Source of the DNA: Caldisphaera sp.
Lineage (GTDB): Archaea; Thermoproteota; Thermoprotei_A; Sulfolobales; Acidilobaceae
Reading direction: 5' to 3'
Assembly: GCA_002877855.1 (NCBI GenBank)
Contig: PNIA01000017.1
Span: forward strand, 1 to 27,468
Length of the DNA stretch: 27,468 bases
Part shown: piece after piece, positions 1 through 6,512 of the stretch
Numbering within the stretch: the stretch's first letter is position 1
Layout: every line of letters begins with the position of its first letter
Notes under the pieces: generated by a model
Database searches by the model: none
Told to the model about the DNA's origin: nothing
The model's input: only the letters and a program-made list of their open reading frames with translations
Made by a program: the position numbers and the translations under genes

Positions 1-504
1 TGGATTTTCTGTTGAGTTAAAAGTTATAGTGGGGACAGTTAAATATTGAGACAAAGATAAGCTTATATTTGGAGTTATAACTATTCTCATGAGACTTTGA
101 TATGAAGAACCATAGAGAATACCTTTTTGATAAACTACATAATAAATTAGATAAACACCCGGATATTTATATTTAAGGTTAACATAATTAGTTGTTGTAT
201 TTATAATACTTCCATTACCTGTATAAACTAAAGCGTAAACTCCATTAGAAGGTGTATATTCCGGTAAGAAAACACTTAATGGACTATTCGCAACAGCTGT
301 TAACGATGCTGGCGAAGCTGGTTTAAGTATTGATAAGGATTGCGAGCTTGTAGAACTTGGTTGCGTTGTTGTTTTATTTTTATTAATATATGTAATTCCT
401 ATATATGCTCCAACTATAATAACCACAACAATTACAAAAACAGAAATAATCAAACCTTTTGAAATTGACCTCCTATTCCACTTATTTCCTACTTCAATAA
501 GCAT
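1..504 (-). CDS. Membrane-anchored extracellular solute-binding protein, N-terminal part (runs off left edge)
   Basis: An open frame on the minus strand starts with ATG at 504 and stays open for 168 codons to base 1. Basic residues at the N-terminus are followed by a hydrophobic segment (about residues 20-40), then a Thr/Ser/Gln-rich linker, then a beta-rich extracellular module. That module parallels the N-terminus of the complete binding protein at 10263-13103: both carry a YxLIYY segment, a YGSS/VGSS segment, an I-V-I/V-x-P-N segment and a TVPxIT segment in the same order. It is therefore read as a paralogue of that family-5 ABC solute-binding protein, anchored to the outer membrane face and catching peptides or sugars. 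The ligand-binding core is outside the window, so the family call rests on the paralogy. A TATA-like box at 532-539 would place the transcript start within a few bases of the ATG. Confidence 0.7.
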   Translation of the reverse strand, partial: MLIEVGNKWNRRSISKGLIISVFVIVVVIIVGAYIGITYINKNKTTTQPSSTSSQSLSILKPASPASLTAVANSPLSVFLPEYTPSNGVYALVYTGNGSIINTTTNYVNLKYKYPGVYLIYYVVYQKGILYGSSYQSLMRIVITPNISLSLSQYLTVPTITFNSTENP

Positions 505-531
505 CGCCTATAAATAATAAATGGTCTGAGG

Positions 532-539
532 TTTATAAA
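532..539 (-). promoter_or_regulatory. TATA box for the left-edge solute-binding protein
   Basis: TTTATAAA on the minus strand is centred about 31 nt before the ATG at 504. This predicts a leader of only a few bases and an independent promoter, although the aconitase-X genes end just upstream at 551. Confidence 0.5.
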
Positions 540-550
540 GTTATATAAAG

Positions 551-928
551 TTATTTTAATAATATTACTTTTTCGTTCTTAACTATAATTCTATCACCAT
601 CTTTTATTTCTCTCAGAGCATTAACATCTATGTTATCTACTAGAGGTATGTTGGCTAAAACGCACCCAGCTATTATAATAGGTTCTGATTTGCCCATAAC
701 TATAGCCTTAGGTGAAAAACCGTTTTCTTTTAAAGCATATATAATATATGACCCTACAGTGCTTCCCCTCGGTTTATACGCAACTATTATTTTATCTTTT
801 ACATTTCTTCCATCAACTAGGTTCCCATTATAAGGATTTACGTCTCCATAAAAGCTAATTTCGTTAATTACTAAGGCCTCACCTTCAGTTTCACCTTTTA
901 CTAGAGCTCTCCCCGTAAATTCTTTCAT
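551..928 (-). CDS. Aconitase X swivel-domain (small) subunit; probable phosphomevalonate dehydratase small subunit
   Basis: This 125-residue protein matches the DUF126/aconitase X swivel family in length. In archaea the small and large aconitase-X subunits form phosphomevalonate dehydratase, which converts 5-phosphomevalonate to trans-anhydromevalonate 5-phosphate in the modified mevalonate pathway for isoprenoid lipids. The visible signature is PRGSTVGSYIIY (residues 53-64), where Ser56 corresponds to the conserved active-site serine loop of the swivel domain, and a later AGCVLANIPLVDNID stretch. The ATG lies in an ATGA overlap with the stop of the large subunit (925-928), which implies translational coupling and a 1:1 complex. 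A mevalonate-pathway role follows from the archaeal context; bacterial members act on proline derivatives, which is less likely here. Confidence 0.9.
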   Translation of the reverse strand: MKEFTGRALVKGETEGEALVINEISFYGDVNPYNGNLVDGRNVKDKIIVAYKPRGSTVGSYIIYALKENGFSPKAIVMGKSEPIIIAGCVLANIPLVDNIDVNALREIKDGDRIIVKNEKVILLK

Positions 929-2127
929 AATCTCAATACCTCTTCTAGATCATCTAAAGAAATTAAAGATACATTAATACCTTTTTTAGATAAATAAAAA
1001 TATGCTTTATAGCTATTTGTTACAACATTTAGTCCATGATATCCAAATGGGCTAACTATTAAGCAAGTATCTCCAATCAGTTTAACGTTTTTCGATTTTA
1101 AGATGTTTAGGGCGTCTTTATCTATTTTGCTCATTTCATTTCTCGATGATGTTATAACTATCTGGGTTTTTAGATTATCAACTTTTTTCAAGTACTTTGC
1201 AATTTTTTCAATTTCATATTTGCTTGTATGAGGGCATCCAAAATATATTAAGTCGGGCTTATCATTAGGCTTTAATTCATCTTCTCTCTTTTTAATATCA
1301 TTAAAGTCAATAGTTATAGTCTCATTTATTTCTTTTTCGTTAAATTTAATAGGAGTTATTCCTTTTATAACTACCATTGCCAAATTACCTGCAGCTCCAA
1401 TTGATGCAGAGAACTCCTTAACGGTTGTTTCATTTCTTAATTTTTCGTATAAATATGGGGGTTTATCATTATTATGGATTTTTGATATTATTTCACCTAT
1501 AATACTTGCTCTTACTTCATTAATTTCATAATTTTCTGGTTTATTAACTTTATACTTTATTTCCGGTATTCTATTTTCCTCTATGTGGAGGCCATAATAA
1601 TATATTTTACCAACTATGGCTGCCATTAAAGAAATAGGACCGCCTTCCCTATTTGTTTTAATACCTAAAACACTGTTTCCATAAACTACAGCATTTGATT
1701 CTCCCCATGCAACACTAGATCCTATTTTGATTTCATTAACCATAGGCAAGTAATATGGCGTACATGACAATGTTAAATCAGCCCCCATTTTTTGCAAAGA
1801 TCTTAATACTTCTTCTTGCCCTTTTATATAATTTCTATCGATCTTTGTAAATGGGATTGCATCATAATCTAACGTGTCATATCCAATTGGATTAACAGTA
1901 GTTTTTACAGAAAATTTTATCCCTTCATCCGAAAATTGTTTTATTAATTTCTTACCAGGTTCACCAATATTACCATAAGATACACCGGAAATGTGAGCGT
2001 GTGTTATGCCGATTAGCTTTTCTGAGTTTAATGAATCCCCAACGCTAACTATAACTTGCATTGCTTTAGCTAATCCCCAACCATATTCTCCATTTAATAT
2101 TTTTTCTTCTTCTTTAGTTAGGTACAT
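925..2127 (-). CDS. Aconitase X catalytic (large) subunit; probable phosphomevalonate dehydratase large subunit
   Basis: This 400-residue protein has the length and motifs of the aconitase X large subunit. Three cysteines sit in motifs expected to hold the Fe-S cluster: Cys122 in LSCTPYYLP, Cys298 in FGCPH and Cys355 in GDTCLIV. Further family signatures are HAHISGVSYGNIG near residue 45 and a GESNAVVYGNSVLG stretch near 145. With the overlapping small subunit it should dehydrate 5-phosphomevalonate in the archaeal mevalonate pathway, in the cytoplasm. The ATG start is preceded by GGGCGGT a few bases upstream, and it begins nine bases after the stop of the Fe-S protein upstream, so the three genes are probably one transcript. 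Confidence 0.92.
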   Translation of the reverse strand: MYLTKEEEKILNGEYGWGLAKAMQVIVSVGDSLNSEKLIGITHAHISGVSYGNIGEPGKKLIKQFSDEGIKFSVKTTVNPIGYDTLDYDAIPFTKIDRNYIKGQEEVLRSLQKMGADLTLSCTPYYLPMVNEIKIGSSVAWGESNAVVYGNSVLGIKTNREGGPISLMAAIVGKIYYYGLHIEENRIPEIKYKVNKPENYEINEVRASIIGEIISKIHNNDKPPYLYEKLRNETTVKEFSASIGAAGNLAMVVIKGITPIKFNEKEINETITIDFNDIKKREDELKPNDKPDLIYFGCPHTSKYEIEKIAKYLKKVDNLKTQIVITSSRNEMSKIDKDALNILKSKNVKLIGDTCLIVSPFGYHGLNVVTNSYKAYFYLSKKGINVSLISLDDLEEVLRL

Positions 2128-2136
2128 TATACCGCC

Positions 2137-3138
2137 CTAATACCACCATGTTTTTTTAAAGTTATGCTCTGGTATCATATATATTTTATCAGAATAAGCC
2201 TTACATTCTTTTGCTAATACGCAACCTTGTTTGCAACCTGTAATTTTTTTACATTCATCGTTACAAGTTGTCATGCAGACTGGTTCATTAATTTTACAGC
2301 ATTTTCTTCCAAATGACCACAATATATCGTCCATTATAAAAGGATCAATTCCTGATGATTGTGATACAATTTTATAAGCCTGTCTTATAGAAATTCTTAA
2401 TATTATATCTTCAAACTCAGAGAATTCTTCTTGAGCAGCTATCTTTTCTCTAGTCAATTCATCTGTTTCTACCAGTCCTAATCTAAGTGCAATCCTCGTT
2501 AAATGATTATCTATAGGTACTTCTTTATTAAAAGGATCATTTATATTTAATATTCCTCTCCTTTCTAAAAACTTTGCTAATAAAAAGGATTTTTTCTCAA
2601 CAGGATCTTGATAAGCTTTAAATATCTTTAATAAATCTATAAATCCATCGTTTACCCCTCTCCTTAAATATCCTTTAGAAATTGTTATTATATCATACGG
2701 ATCATAAAAATTTTTCTTAATTTTATTACCAATATCTTTAACTAGTTCTAATCTAACCATAATATCGCTTGGATAGATTTTTCTATTTTTATTCTCTATG
2801 GTTAGCCATTTTATCATATTATCTTGATTTAAATTTGACAAGTTTTCTGGATAGAAAAATGAGGGATCTTCTTTATATTTTATGCTACCAAGTTTGTATA
2901 ATGCATCAGCACCATGATAATATTTTCCTTCTATAATTCCTTCATAGGGTCTATCATGATAACTTAATCTATGATCTATAGATACCATAACTAAGAAATA
3001 TAATAAGACATCCTCTTTAGGAGAAGATAATGGAGGGAAAAAATCTTCGTCATCATACATGTCTATTTTTATTGGTTTAATTTTTTCTAATAATTTTCCT
3101 ATTTTTTGGCATGATTCATAATTTATTTTTATTTGCAT
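2137..3138 (-). CDS. HhH-GPD-like DNA repair protein with C-terminal Fe-S cysteine loop (tentative)
   Basis: A protein of 333 residues. The segment VPIDNHLTRIALRLGLV (around Asp210) resembles the VDTHVxRVxxRLGL segment of endonuclease III/MutY, where the Asp is catalytic. The C-terminus holds eight cysteines (280, 281, 288, 292, 296, 302, 306, 312); C296-x5-C302-x3-C306-x5-C312 is close to the C-x6-C-x2-C-x5-C iron-sulfur loop of that family. The usual LPGVGxKTA hairpin is not recognisable; a Lys-rich VEKKSFLLAKFL segment occupies that place. The N-terminal 150 residues match nothing I recognise. The start at 3138 is preferred over an in-frame ATG at 3198 because GGGGGG lies four bases ahead of it and possible TATA boxes lie downstream of 3198. 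The gene leads the aconitase-X genes with a nine-base gap. Enzymatic function is unproven. Confidence 0.6.
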   Translation of the reverse strand: MQIKINYESCQKIGKLLEKIKPIKIDMYDDEDFFPPLSSPKEDVLLYFLVMVSIDHRLSYHDRPYEGIIEGKYYHGADALYKLGSIKYKEDPSFFYPENLSNLNQDNMIKWLTIENKNRKIYPSDIMVRLELVKDIGNKIKKNFYDPYDIITISKGYLRRGVNDGFIDLLKIFKAYQDPVEKKSFLLAKFLERRGILNINDPFNKEVPIDNHLTRIALRLGLVETDELTREKIAAQEEFSEFEDIILRISIRQAYKIVSQSSGIDPFIMDDILWSFGRKCCKINEPVCMTTCNDECKKITGCKQGCVLAKECKAYSDKIYMIPEHNFKKTWWY

Positions 3139-3204
3139 TTTCCCCCCATAGTTCTCGTAATCATAAAACTTATTAAATCTAATAAAAATTAAATTCAATA
3201 AAGA

Positions 3205-3216
3205 AAATTTATATTC
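3205..3216 (-). promoter_or_regulatory. Candidate TATA box for the Fe-S protein/aconitase-X operon
   Basis: AATATAAATTTT on the minus strand would start transcription near 3184, giving a leader of about 46 nt to the ATG at 3138. A second AT-rich candidate at 3163-3176 would give an almost leaderless message. Either choice excludes the upstream ATG at 3198. Confidence 0.35.
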
Positions 3217-3251
3217 TATTAATATTTAATTCTCTAAATAAGAATCAAAAT

Positions 3252-3290
3252 TGTTTATATCTCAGTTAAATACGTACTTTTAGGAGGAGG
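3252..3290 (+). promoter_or_regulatory. Promoter and strong Shine-Dalgarno for the small winged-helix gene
   Basis: A TATA-like GTTTATAT lies at about 3253-3260 and a nine-base AGGAGGAGG at 3282-3290 precedes the ATG at 3296 by five bases. It is one of the strongest ribosome sites in the window, so this small frame is very likely translated. Confidence 0.55.
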
Positions 3291-3295
3291 AACTA

Positions 3296-3568
3296 ATGGA
3301 AACTTGGCTAATTGAATCATCAAAAATTTTAGAAAAGGCTAGGAATTTAAGTGATGAGGAGAAGAAAGTATTTAGATATTTTTTAGAAAACATTTCAGTT
3401 GGTGATTTAAGAGCAGTTATGGATTTAAACAGAAAGGGAATAAAAAATTCAATTCAAATTATCGAGTCTTTAGTTTCCAATGGTTTATTAGAAAGAGGAA
3501 ATTATTGTTATAGTTTACCGTATAATTTAAGGGTATATATATCTATTCAAGGACCGCCTGATATTTAA
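3296..3568 (+). CDS. Small winged-helix (wHTH) DNA-binding protein
   Basis: A 90-residue, soluble, mainly helical protein. Residues about 17-70 read as a winged helix: a helix (DEEKKVFRYFLE), a second short helix (VGDLRAVMDL), a recognition-type helix (RKGIKNSIQIIESLVSNGLLERG) and a beta wing (NYCYSLP). This resembles ArsR/MarR-like or Lrp-type minimal wHTH domains found in crenarchaea. No effector domain or metal-binding set is visible; there is a single Cys. It is preceded by a very strong Shine-Dalgarno and followed 33 bases later by the phosphorylase gene, with which it may be cotranscribed. It could regulate itself or the divergent repair/aconitase operon; that is inference from position only. 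Confidence 0.7.
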   Translation: METWLIESSKILEKARNLSDEEKKVFRYFLENISVGDLRAVMDLNRKGIKNSIQIIESLVSNGLLERGNYCYSLPYNLRVYISIQGPPDI

Positions 3569-3591
3569 TCTTATTCTAATTATTTCTATAC

Positions 3592-3597
3592 GGTGAT
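3592..3597 (+). promoter_or_regulatory. GGTGAT ribosome site supporting a TTG start
   Basis: GGTGAT lies four bases before TTG at 3602 and supports this non-ATG start; the protein then begins KKVYHLDAEEAPERM, as expected for the family. Confidence 0.65.
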
Positions 3598-3601
3598 ATA
3601 A

Positions 3602-4303
3602 TTGAAAAAGGTATACCATTTAGACGCAGAGGAAGCTCCAGAAAGAATGATTATTATGGGTGATCCTCAAAGAGTTCAAATGGTATCAAAGCTTTTAAGA
3701 GATCCTATATTAGTCAGTAAAAGTAGAGACTTATTTGTTTACAAAGGATATTACAATAATGTGGAAGTAGGTTTAGCCGCTCATGGTATGGGTGGGCCAA
3801 GTGCCGCAATTGTTATAGAAGAGCTAATAAAATTAGGCACAAAGTATATTATAAGATTAGGGACTGTAGGCTCGATTGTTAATGAAATTGATATAGGAGA
3901 TATAATTGTACCAACAGGAGGTTCTTTTTCCTATGGAGGAGCAGGCTTAGGACTATATTTCAATAACATATGCCCTAATACAGCTCCAAGCTATGAATTG
4001 TTATATGAATTAGTTAACGAATTAAATAAAAAGAAAATTAAATATTATATAGGTTCTGTTTTTTCAAGTGATTCTTTTTATGCTGAAAGTAACTATATAG
4101 ATACTATAAGAAAGTTGGGATTTATAGGTGTAGAGATGGAATGTGCAACACTTTTTGCATTGTCTAATTTAAGAAATATTAAGTCTGCCTGTATTTTAGT
4201 AGTTAGTAATAATGTAATAAAAAATAAGGTAGGTGATTACTATAACTCAATAATAAATGCAGCTAGTGTTTCTCTTAACGTAATTACAAAACAATTTCAT
4301 TAA
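3602..4303 (+). CDS. Purine-nucleoside / 5'-methylthioadenosine phosphorylase (PNP_UDP_1 family)
   Basis: A 233-residue protein, the usual size of archaeal nucleoside phosphorylases. It should split a purine nucleoside or methylthioadenosine with phosphate to free base plus (methylthio)ribose 1-phosphate, in the cytoplasm. Visible motifs are GDPQRV (phosphate loop, about residue 21), HGMGGPSAAIVIEELI (about 61-77), GTVGS (about 94), VFSSDSFYAES and VEMECATLFAL (ribose-binding Met-Glu). The order matches the Sulfolobus MTA phosphorylase/PNP. One oddity: the motif normally read VVSD is VVSNN here, so the general-acid Asp (Asp204 of E. coli PNP) is Asn203, and the following loop is short. The base specificity may therefore differ. 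TTG start with GGTGAT four bases upstream. Confidence 0.88.
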   Translation: MKKVYHLDAEEAPERMIIMGDPQRVQMVSKLLRDPILVSKSRDLFVYKGYYNNVEVGLAAHGMGGPSAAIVIEELIKLGTKYIIRLGTVGSIVNEIDIGDIIVPTGGSFSYGGAGLGLYFNNICPNTAPSYELLYELVNELNKKKIKYYIGSVFSSDSFYAESNYIDTIRKLGFIGVEMECATLFALSNLRNIKSACILVVSNNVIKNKVGDYYNSIINAASVSLNVITKQFH

Positions 4304-4381
4304 TTAAAGAAATTTAAGATATATTTATTATATATAGATAAATTTTTAATGCAAGAAATTAAATTTCACTAGGATGAAAAA

Positions 4382-5575
4382 ATGGATCAAAAACTAAGAT
4401 CACTAATATTTACTTCATTAGGTCACTTCTTAAATGATAGCTTTATTGTTGTATTTTCAATATTGATTGCTTATTATTTGGATATGAAGATTTCAGCCTC
4501 ATATTTAGGTGTTATGGGTGCATTAATAAACATATTATCAGGTTTAATAAGCATATGGGTCGGAAGAACAGCAGATAAAAGCGGTAGCCATGCAAGATTA
4601 ATGTTTTTAGGTTACACATTAATAGGTATATCTATAATCGTATATGGAATTTCTTTTTCTTCACTTAAATATAATTTATTGTATATATCTATTGCATCAA
4701 TAATGCTAGGCTCAGGTTTATCATTTTATCATCCACTAGGCGGATCGATACTTCAGCATAGTTTTGATCCTAAGGATTCACCAAGAGCTCTTGGAATTAA
4801 CGGTTCATTTGGAAGTTTAGGAAGAGCTTTATTTCCAATCGTGATAGTATTTATGATAAAATATCTTGGTGGCACTCTAGGCTTATCCATTATAGGGGTT
4901 TACACAATTATACTTGGATCAATAGTATTTTATGGTCTAAGACCAATAAAAATTAAAATTGATAAAAAACCGTTTGAAAAATCTAACTTTGAAAAATCTA
5001 ACGATGAATTAACTATAAATTCTTTTTATTATATTTTGATTCCATTAACTATAGTAGTTTTTATTAGAGCAATTTTTATTGCAGGAGTGCAAACATATGC
5101 ACCTACCTATTTGGATCATTTGTATAATTCCAAAATATTAATGAGTATTATATTAACTGTATCATATGCAACTGCTATATTTGGTCAACCCTATTTTGGA
5201 AAATTAACTGGTGATATAGGAGGGAAGAAAGTTGTATATTTAACTACTATTTTTGCAACTTTATTTTATATAGCTTTTTTATTTATAAAAAATCCTATAA
5301 TAATGTCAATAATGTTTATGCTGTTCTCATTGTTTGCATTTAGCGGTTTTCCAGTTCTTTTAGGTTATGTAGGCCAAATAGTCGATAGAAGTTTGTCAGC
5401 AAGGGCTAATTCCCTCATATGGGGAATTGGTAATACTGTTGGTGGGGCCATCGGAATATTAGTAGGAGGTATTTTATTAAACAAAATTGGATTGGTTAAC
5501 GATATGATACTATTCGCTATTATAGGTGTCGTATCTACAGCATTGCTACCATTAATTCCAAATAAAAGGGGTTAG
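4382..5575 (+). CDS. MFS transporter, fosmidomycin-resistance (Fsr)-like
   Basis: A 397-residue integral membrane protein with about 12 hydrophobic segments in two halves separated by a charged loop (about residues 190-215, with a duplicated FEKSN). The opening SLGHFLNDSF and the loop VGRTADKSGSHARLMFLG (variant of MFS motif A) resemble Fsr-type carriers. These pump out small toxic compounds by proton exchange; the actual substrate cannot be read. AGGATGA lies a few bases before the ATG. An AT-rich TATA region (4321-4340) suggests its own promoter. Its TAG stop overlaps the opposite-strand stop of the UspA gene within TTAG at 5572-5575, so the two genes converge with no spacer. Confidence 0.85.
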   Translation: MDQKLRSLIFTSLGHFLNDSFIVVFSILIAYYLDMKISASYLGVMGALINILSGLISIWVGRTADKSGSHARLMFLGYTLIGISIIVYGISFSSLKYNLLYISIASIMLGSGLSFYHPLGGSILQHSFDPKDSPRALGINGSFGSLGRALFPIVIVFMIKYLGGTLGLSIIGVYTIILGSIVFYGLRPIKIKIDKKPFEKSNFEKSNDELTINSFYYILIPLTIVVFIRAIFIAGVQTYAPTYLDHLYNSKILMSIILTVSYATAIFGQPYFGKLTGDIGGKKVVYLTTIFATLFYIAFLFIKNPIIMSIMFMLFSLFAFSGFPVLLGYVGQIVDRSLSARANSLIWGIGNTVGGAIGILVGGILLNKIGLVNDMILFAIIGVVSTALLPLIPNKRG

Positions 5576-6000
5576 GGAACAACTAAAACATCTGAATTTA
5601 TTGATTTACCTGCAACTTTACTTGTAACGCTGCCTAAAATTAACCTTTCAACCCTAGAAAGTCTTCTTCTACCTAATACTATCAGATCGCATCCATTAGA
5701 TTCTGCATAGCTTATTATAGTATCTGCAGGATCGCCAGATAAGACTTCATATTTAACTTTTATCCCTTCAGATTCTAATTTCTTTGCTACTTCATCGAGC
5801 TTTTTCTTTGTAGAATCAATAATTGTTGCAGTGTTTATTATATCAGGACTAATTATTTCCCCAACTATTACAGACGCAGGTGGTACTACAGTAATTAAAC
5901 ATAATTCAGAATTAAGGTTTTTCCCCAATTCTATAGCTTTTGCAAGAGCTCTTTCCCCACCTTCAGAACCATCATAACCAACTAAGATCTTTTTATACAA
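5572..6000 (-). CDS. Universal stress protein, UspA family
   Basis: A 142-residue single Usp domain. It begins with KKILVGYDGSEGGERALAKAIEL and ends with LIVLGRRRLSRVERLILGSVTSKVAGKSINSDVLVVP, the typical first strand/helix and last beta-alpha-beta unit of the family. The G-x2-G-x9-G(S/T) ATP motif is modified to GRRRLSRVERLILGS: the second glycine is missing but the final GS is present, so ATP binding is uncertain. Role is presumably a cytoplasmic stress or nucleotide-sensing protein. The start is TTG at 6000, supported by GAGGTGG four bases upstream. Confidence 0.9.
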   Translation of the reverse strand: MYKKILVGYDGSEGGERALAKAIELGKNLNSELCLITVVPPASVIVGEIISPDIINTATIIDSTKKKLDEVAKKLESEGIKVKYEVLSGDPADTIISYAESNGCDLIVLGRRRLSRVERLILGSVTSKVAGKSINSDVLVVP

Positions 6001-6035
6001 TTTTCCACCTCTAAATTATAAAATGTCTATTTGCA

Positions 6036-6045
6036 TATTTAAATT
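6036..6045. promoter_or_regulatory. Palindromic TATA element, possible bidirectional promoter for uspA and the sRNAs
   Basis: ATATTTAAATT reads as a TATA box on both strands (core ATTTAAAT). On the plus strand a start about 26 nt later falls at about 6067, one base before the first sRNA stem. On the minus strand a start would fall at about 6014, just ahead of the GAGGTGG site of the UspA gene. Confidence 0.45.
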
Positions 6046-6066
6046 TTCACTGAATAATATAGATAT

Positions 6067-6126
6067 TGCCCGATGAAGACCGCTGCAGGTGCGATAAGAT
6101 GAGCTTGGCCTGTGTTACAGAGGGCT
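6067..6126 (+). ncRNA. Candidate C/D box sRNA (degenerate boxes)
   Basis: A GC-rich island in AT-rich spacer. GCCC (6068-6071) and GGGC (6122-6125) can form a closing stem. Inside are a C-like GATGA (6072-6076), a C'-like AAGATGA (6096-6102) and a D-like CAGA (6118-6121); D' would be GCGA (6091-6094). Spacers of 14-15 nt (6077-6090, 6103-6117) have guide length. A TATA box 26 nt upstream fits the 5' end. The C and D boxes deviate from RUGAUGA/CUGA and the stem abuts the C box, so this is weaker than the neighbouring RNA. Confidence 0.4.
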
Positions 6127-6147
6127 TATAATTTAGTTGATAAAATG

Positions 6148-6204
6148 AGCAGTGATGACGCTGATATCGTCGGAAATGATGAAGATAATATCCCCGTCTG
6201 AGCT
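6148..6204 (+). ncRNA. C/D box 2'-O-methylation guide sRNA
   Basis: All elements of an archaeal dual-guide C/D sRNA are present in order: closing stem AGC (6148-6150) with GCT (6202-6204); C box GTGATGA (6152-6158), a perfect match; a D'-like CGGA (6171-6174); C' box ATGATGA (6176-6182), perfect; D box CTGA (6198-6201), perfect. The D guide is 6183-6197 (15 nt); its target would read ACGGGGAUAUUAUCU, with methylation expected at the G facing base 6193. The D' guide is 6159-6170 (12 nt). Length of about 57 nt is typical. Targets in rRNA or tRNA were not identified. The 3' end meets the stop codon of the convergent Alba gene. Confidence 0.75.
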
Positions 6205-6467
6205 TATGTAGTTTTTTCTATAACTATAGTTAAATAGCTACTTTTCTTACCTTTATATTTTGAGGTTCCTATAGATGAAGAAGATATCTTCAAATTTTCT
6301 CCTAATCTAGATTTCATAGCCAAATAAACTTCTGCAACTTTGCAAACATTTTCCCCTACACCTGTTAGTTCTATTTGTTTCGATCCTTTGTTTAATTCTA
6401 AGATTGCTTGCAGTGCATAATCCTCAGCTGGATCCTTACCGAGGTTTATTTTTATTCTTTCTTCCAT
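6204..6467 (-). CDS. alba: Alba-family DNA/RNA-binding protein
   Basis: An 87-residue single Alba domain. Alba dimers coat DNA and RNA in archaea and influence chromatin compaction. The order strand-helix-strand-helix-hairpin is clear: RIKINLGKDPAEDYALQAILELNKGSKQIELTGVGENVCKVAEVYLAMKSRLG, then ISSSSIGTSKYKGKKSSYLTIVIEK. The lysine pair at the start of helix 1 in Alba1 (GKKP) is GKDP here and an acidic EDY follows, closer to the Alba2-type (TKNVEDH) sequences. The charged hairpin YKGKKSS should contact DNA. GGCGAT precedes the ATG by four bases. It lies 45 bases after the reverse gyrase stop with its own TATA element, so it may be made both from that promoter and by readthrough. Confidence 0.88.
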   Translation of the reverse strand: MEERIKINLGKDPAEDYALQAILELNKGSKQIELTGVGENVCKVAEVYLAMKSRLGENLKISSSSIGTSKYKGKKSSYLTIVIEKTT

Positions 6468-6498
6468 TTTAATCGCCCATAAATAGATTGACTTCAGA

Positions 6499-6511
6499 AA
6501 TTATATATATA
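6499..6511 (-). promoter_or_regulatory. TATA box for the Alba gene
   Basis: TTATATATATAA on the minus strand lies just past the reverse gyrase stop codon (6513-6515). A start 26 nt further would fall near 6479, giving a leader of about 12 nt that holds the GGCGAT ribosome site. Confidence 0.55.
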
Positions 6512-6512
6512 A

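Noticed and set aside
3139..3198. N-terminal extension of the Fe-S protein from an ATG at 3198
   Set aside because: GGGGGG and the possible TATA boxes favour the ATG at 3138, and the extra residues look like translated leader.
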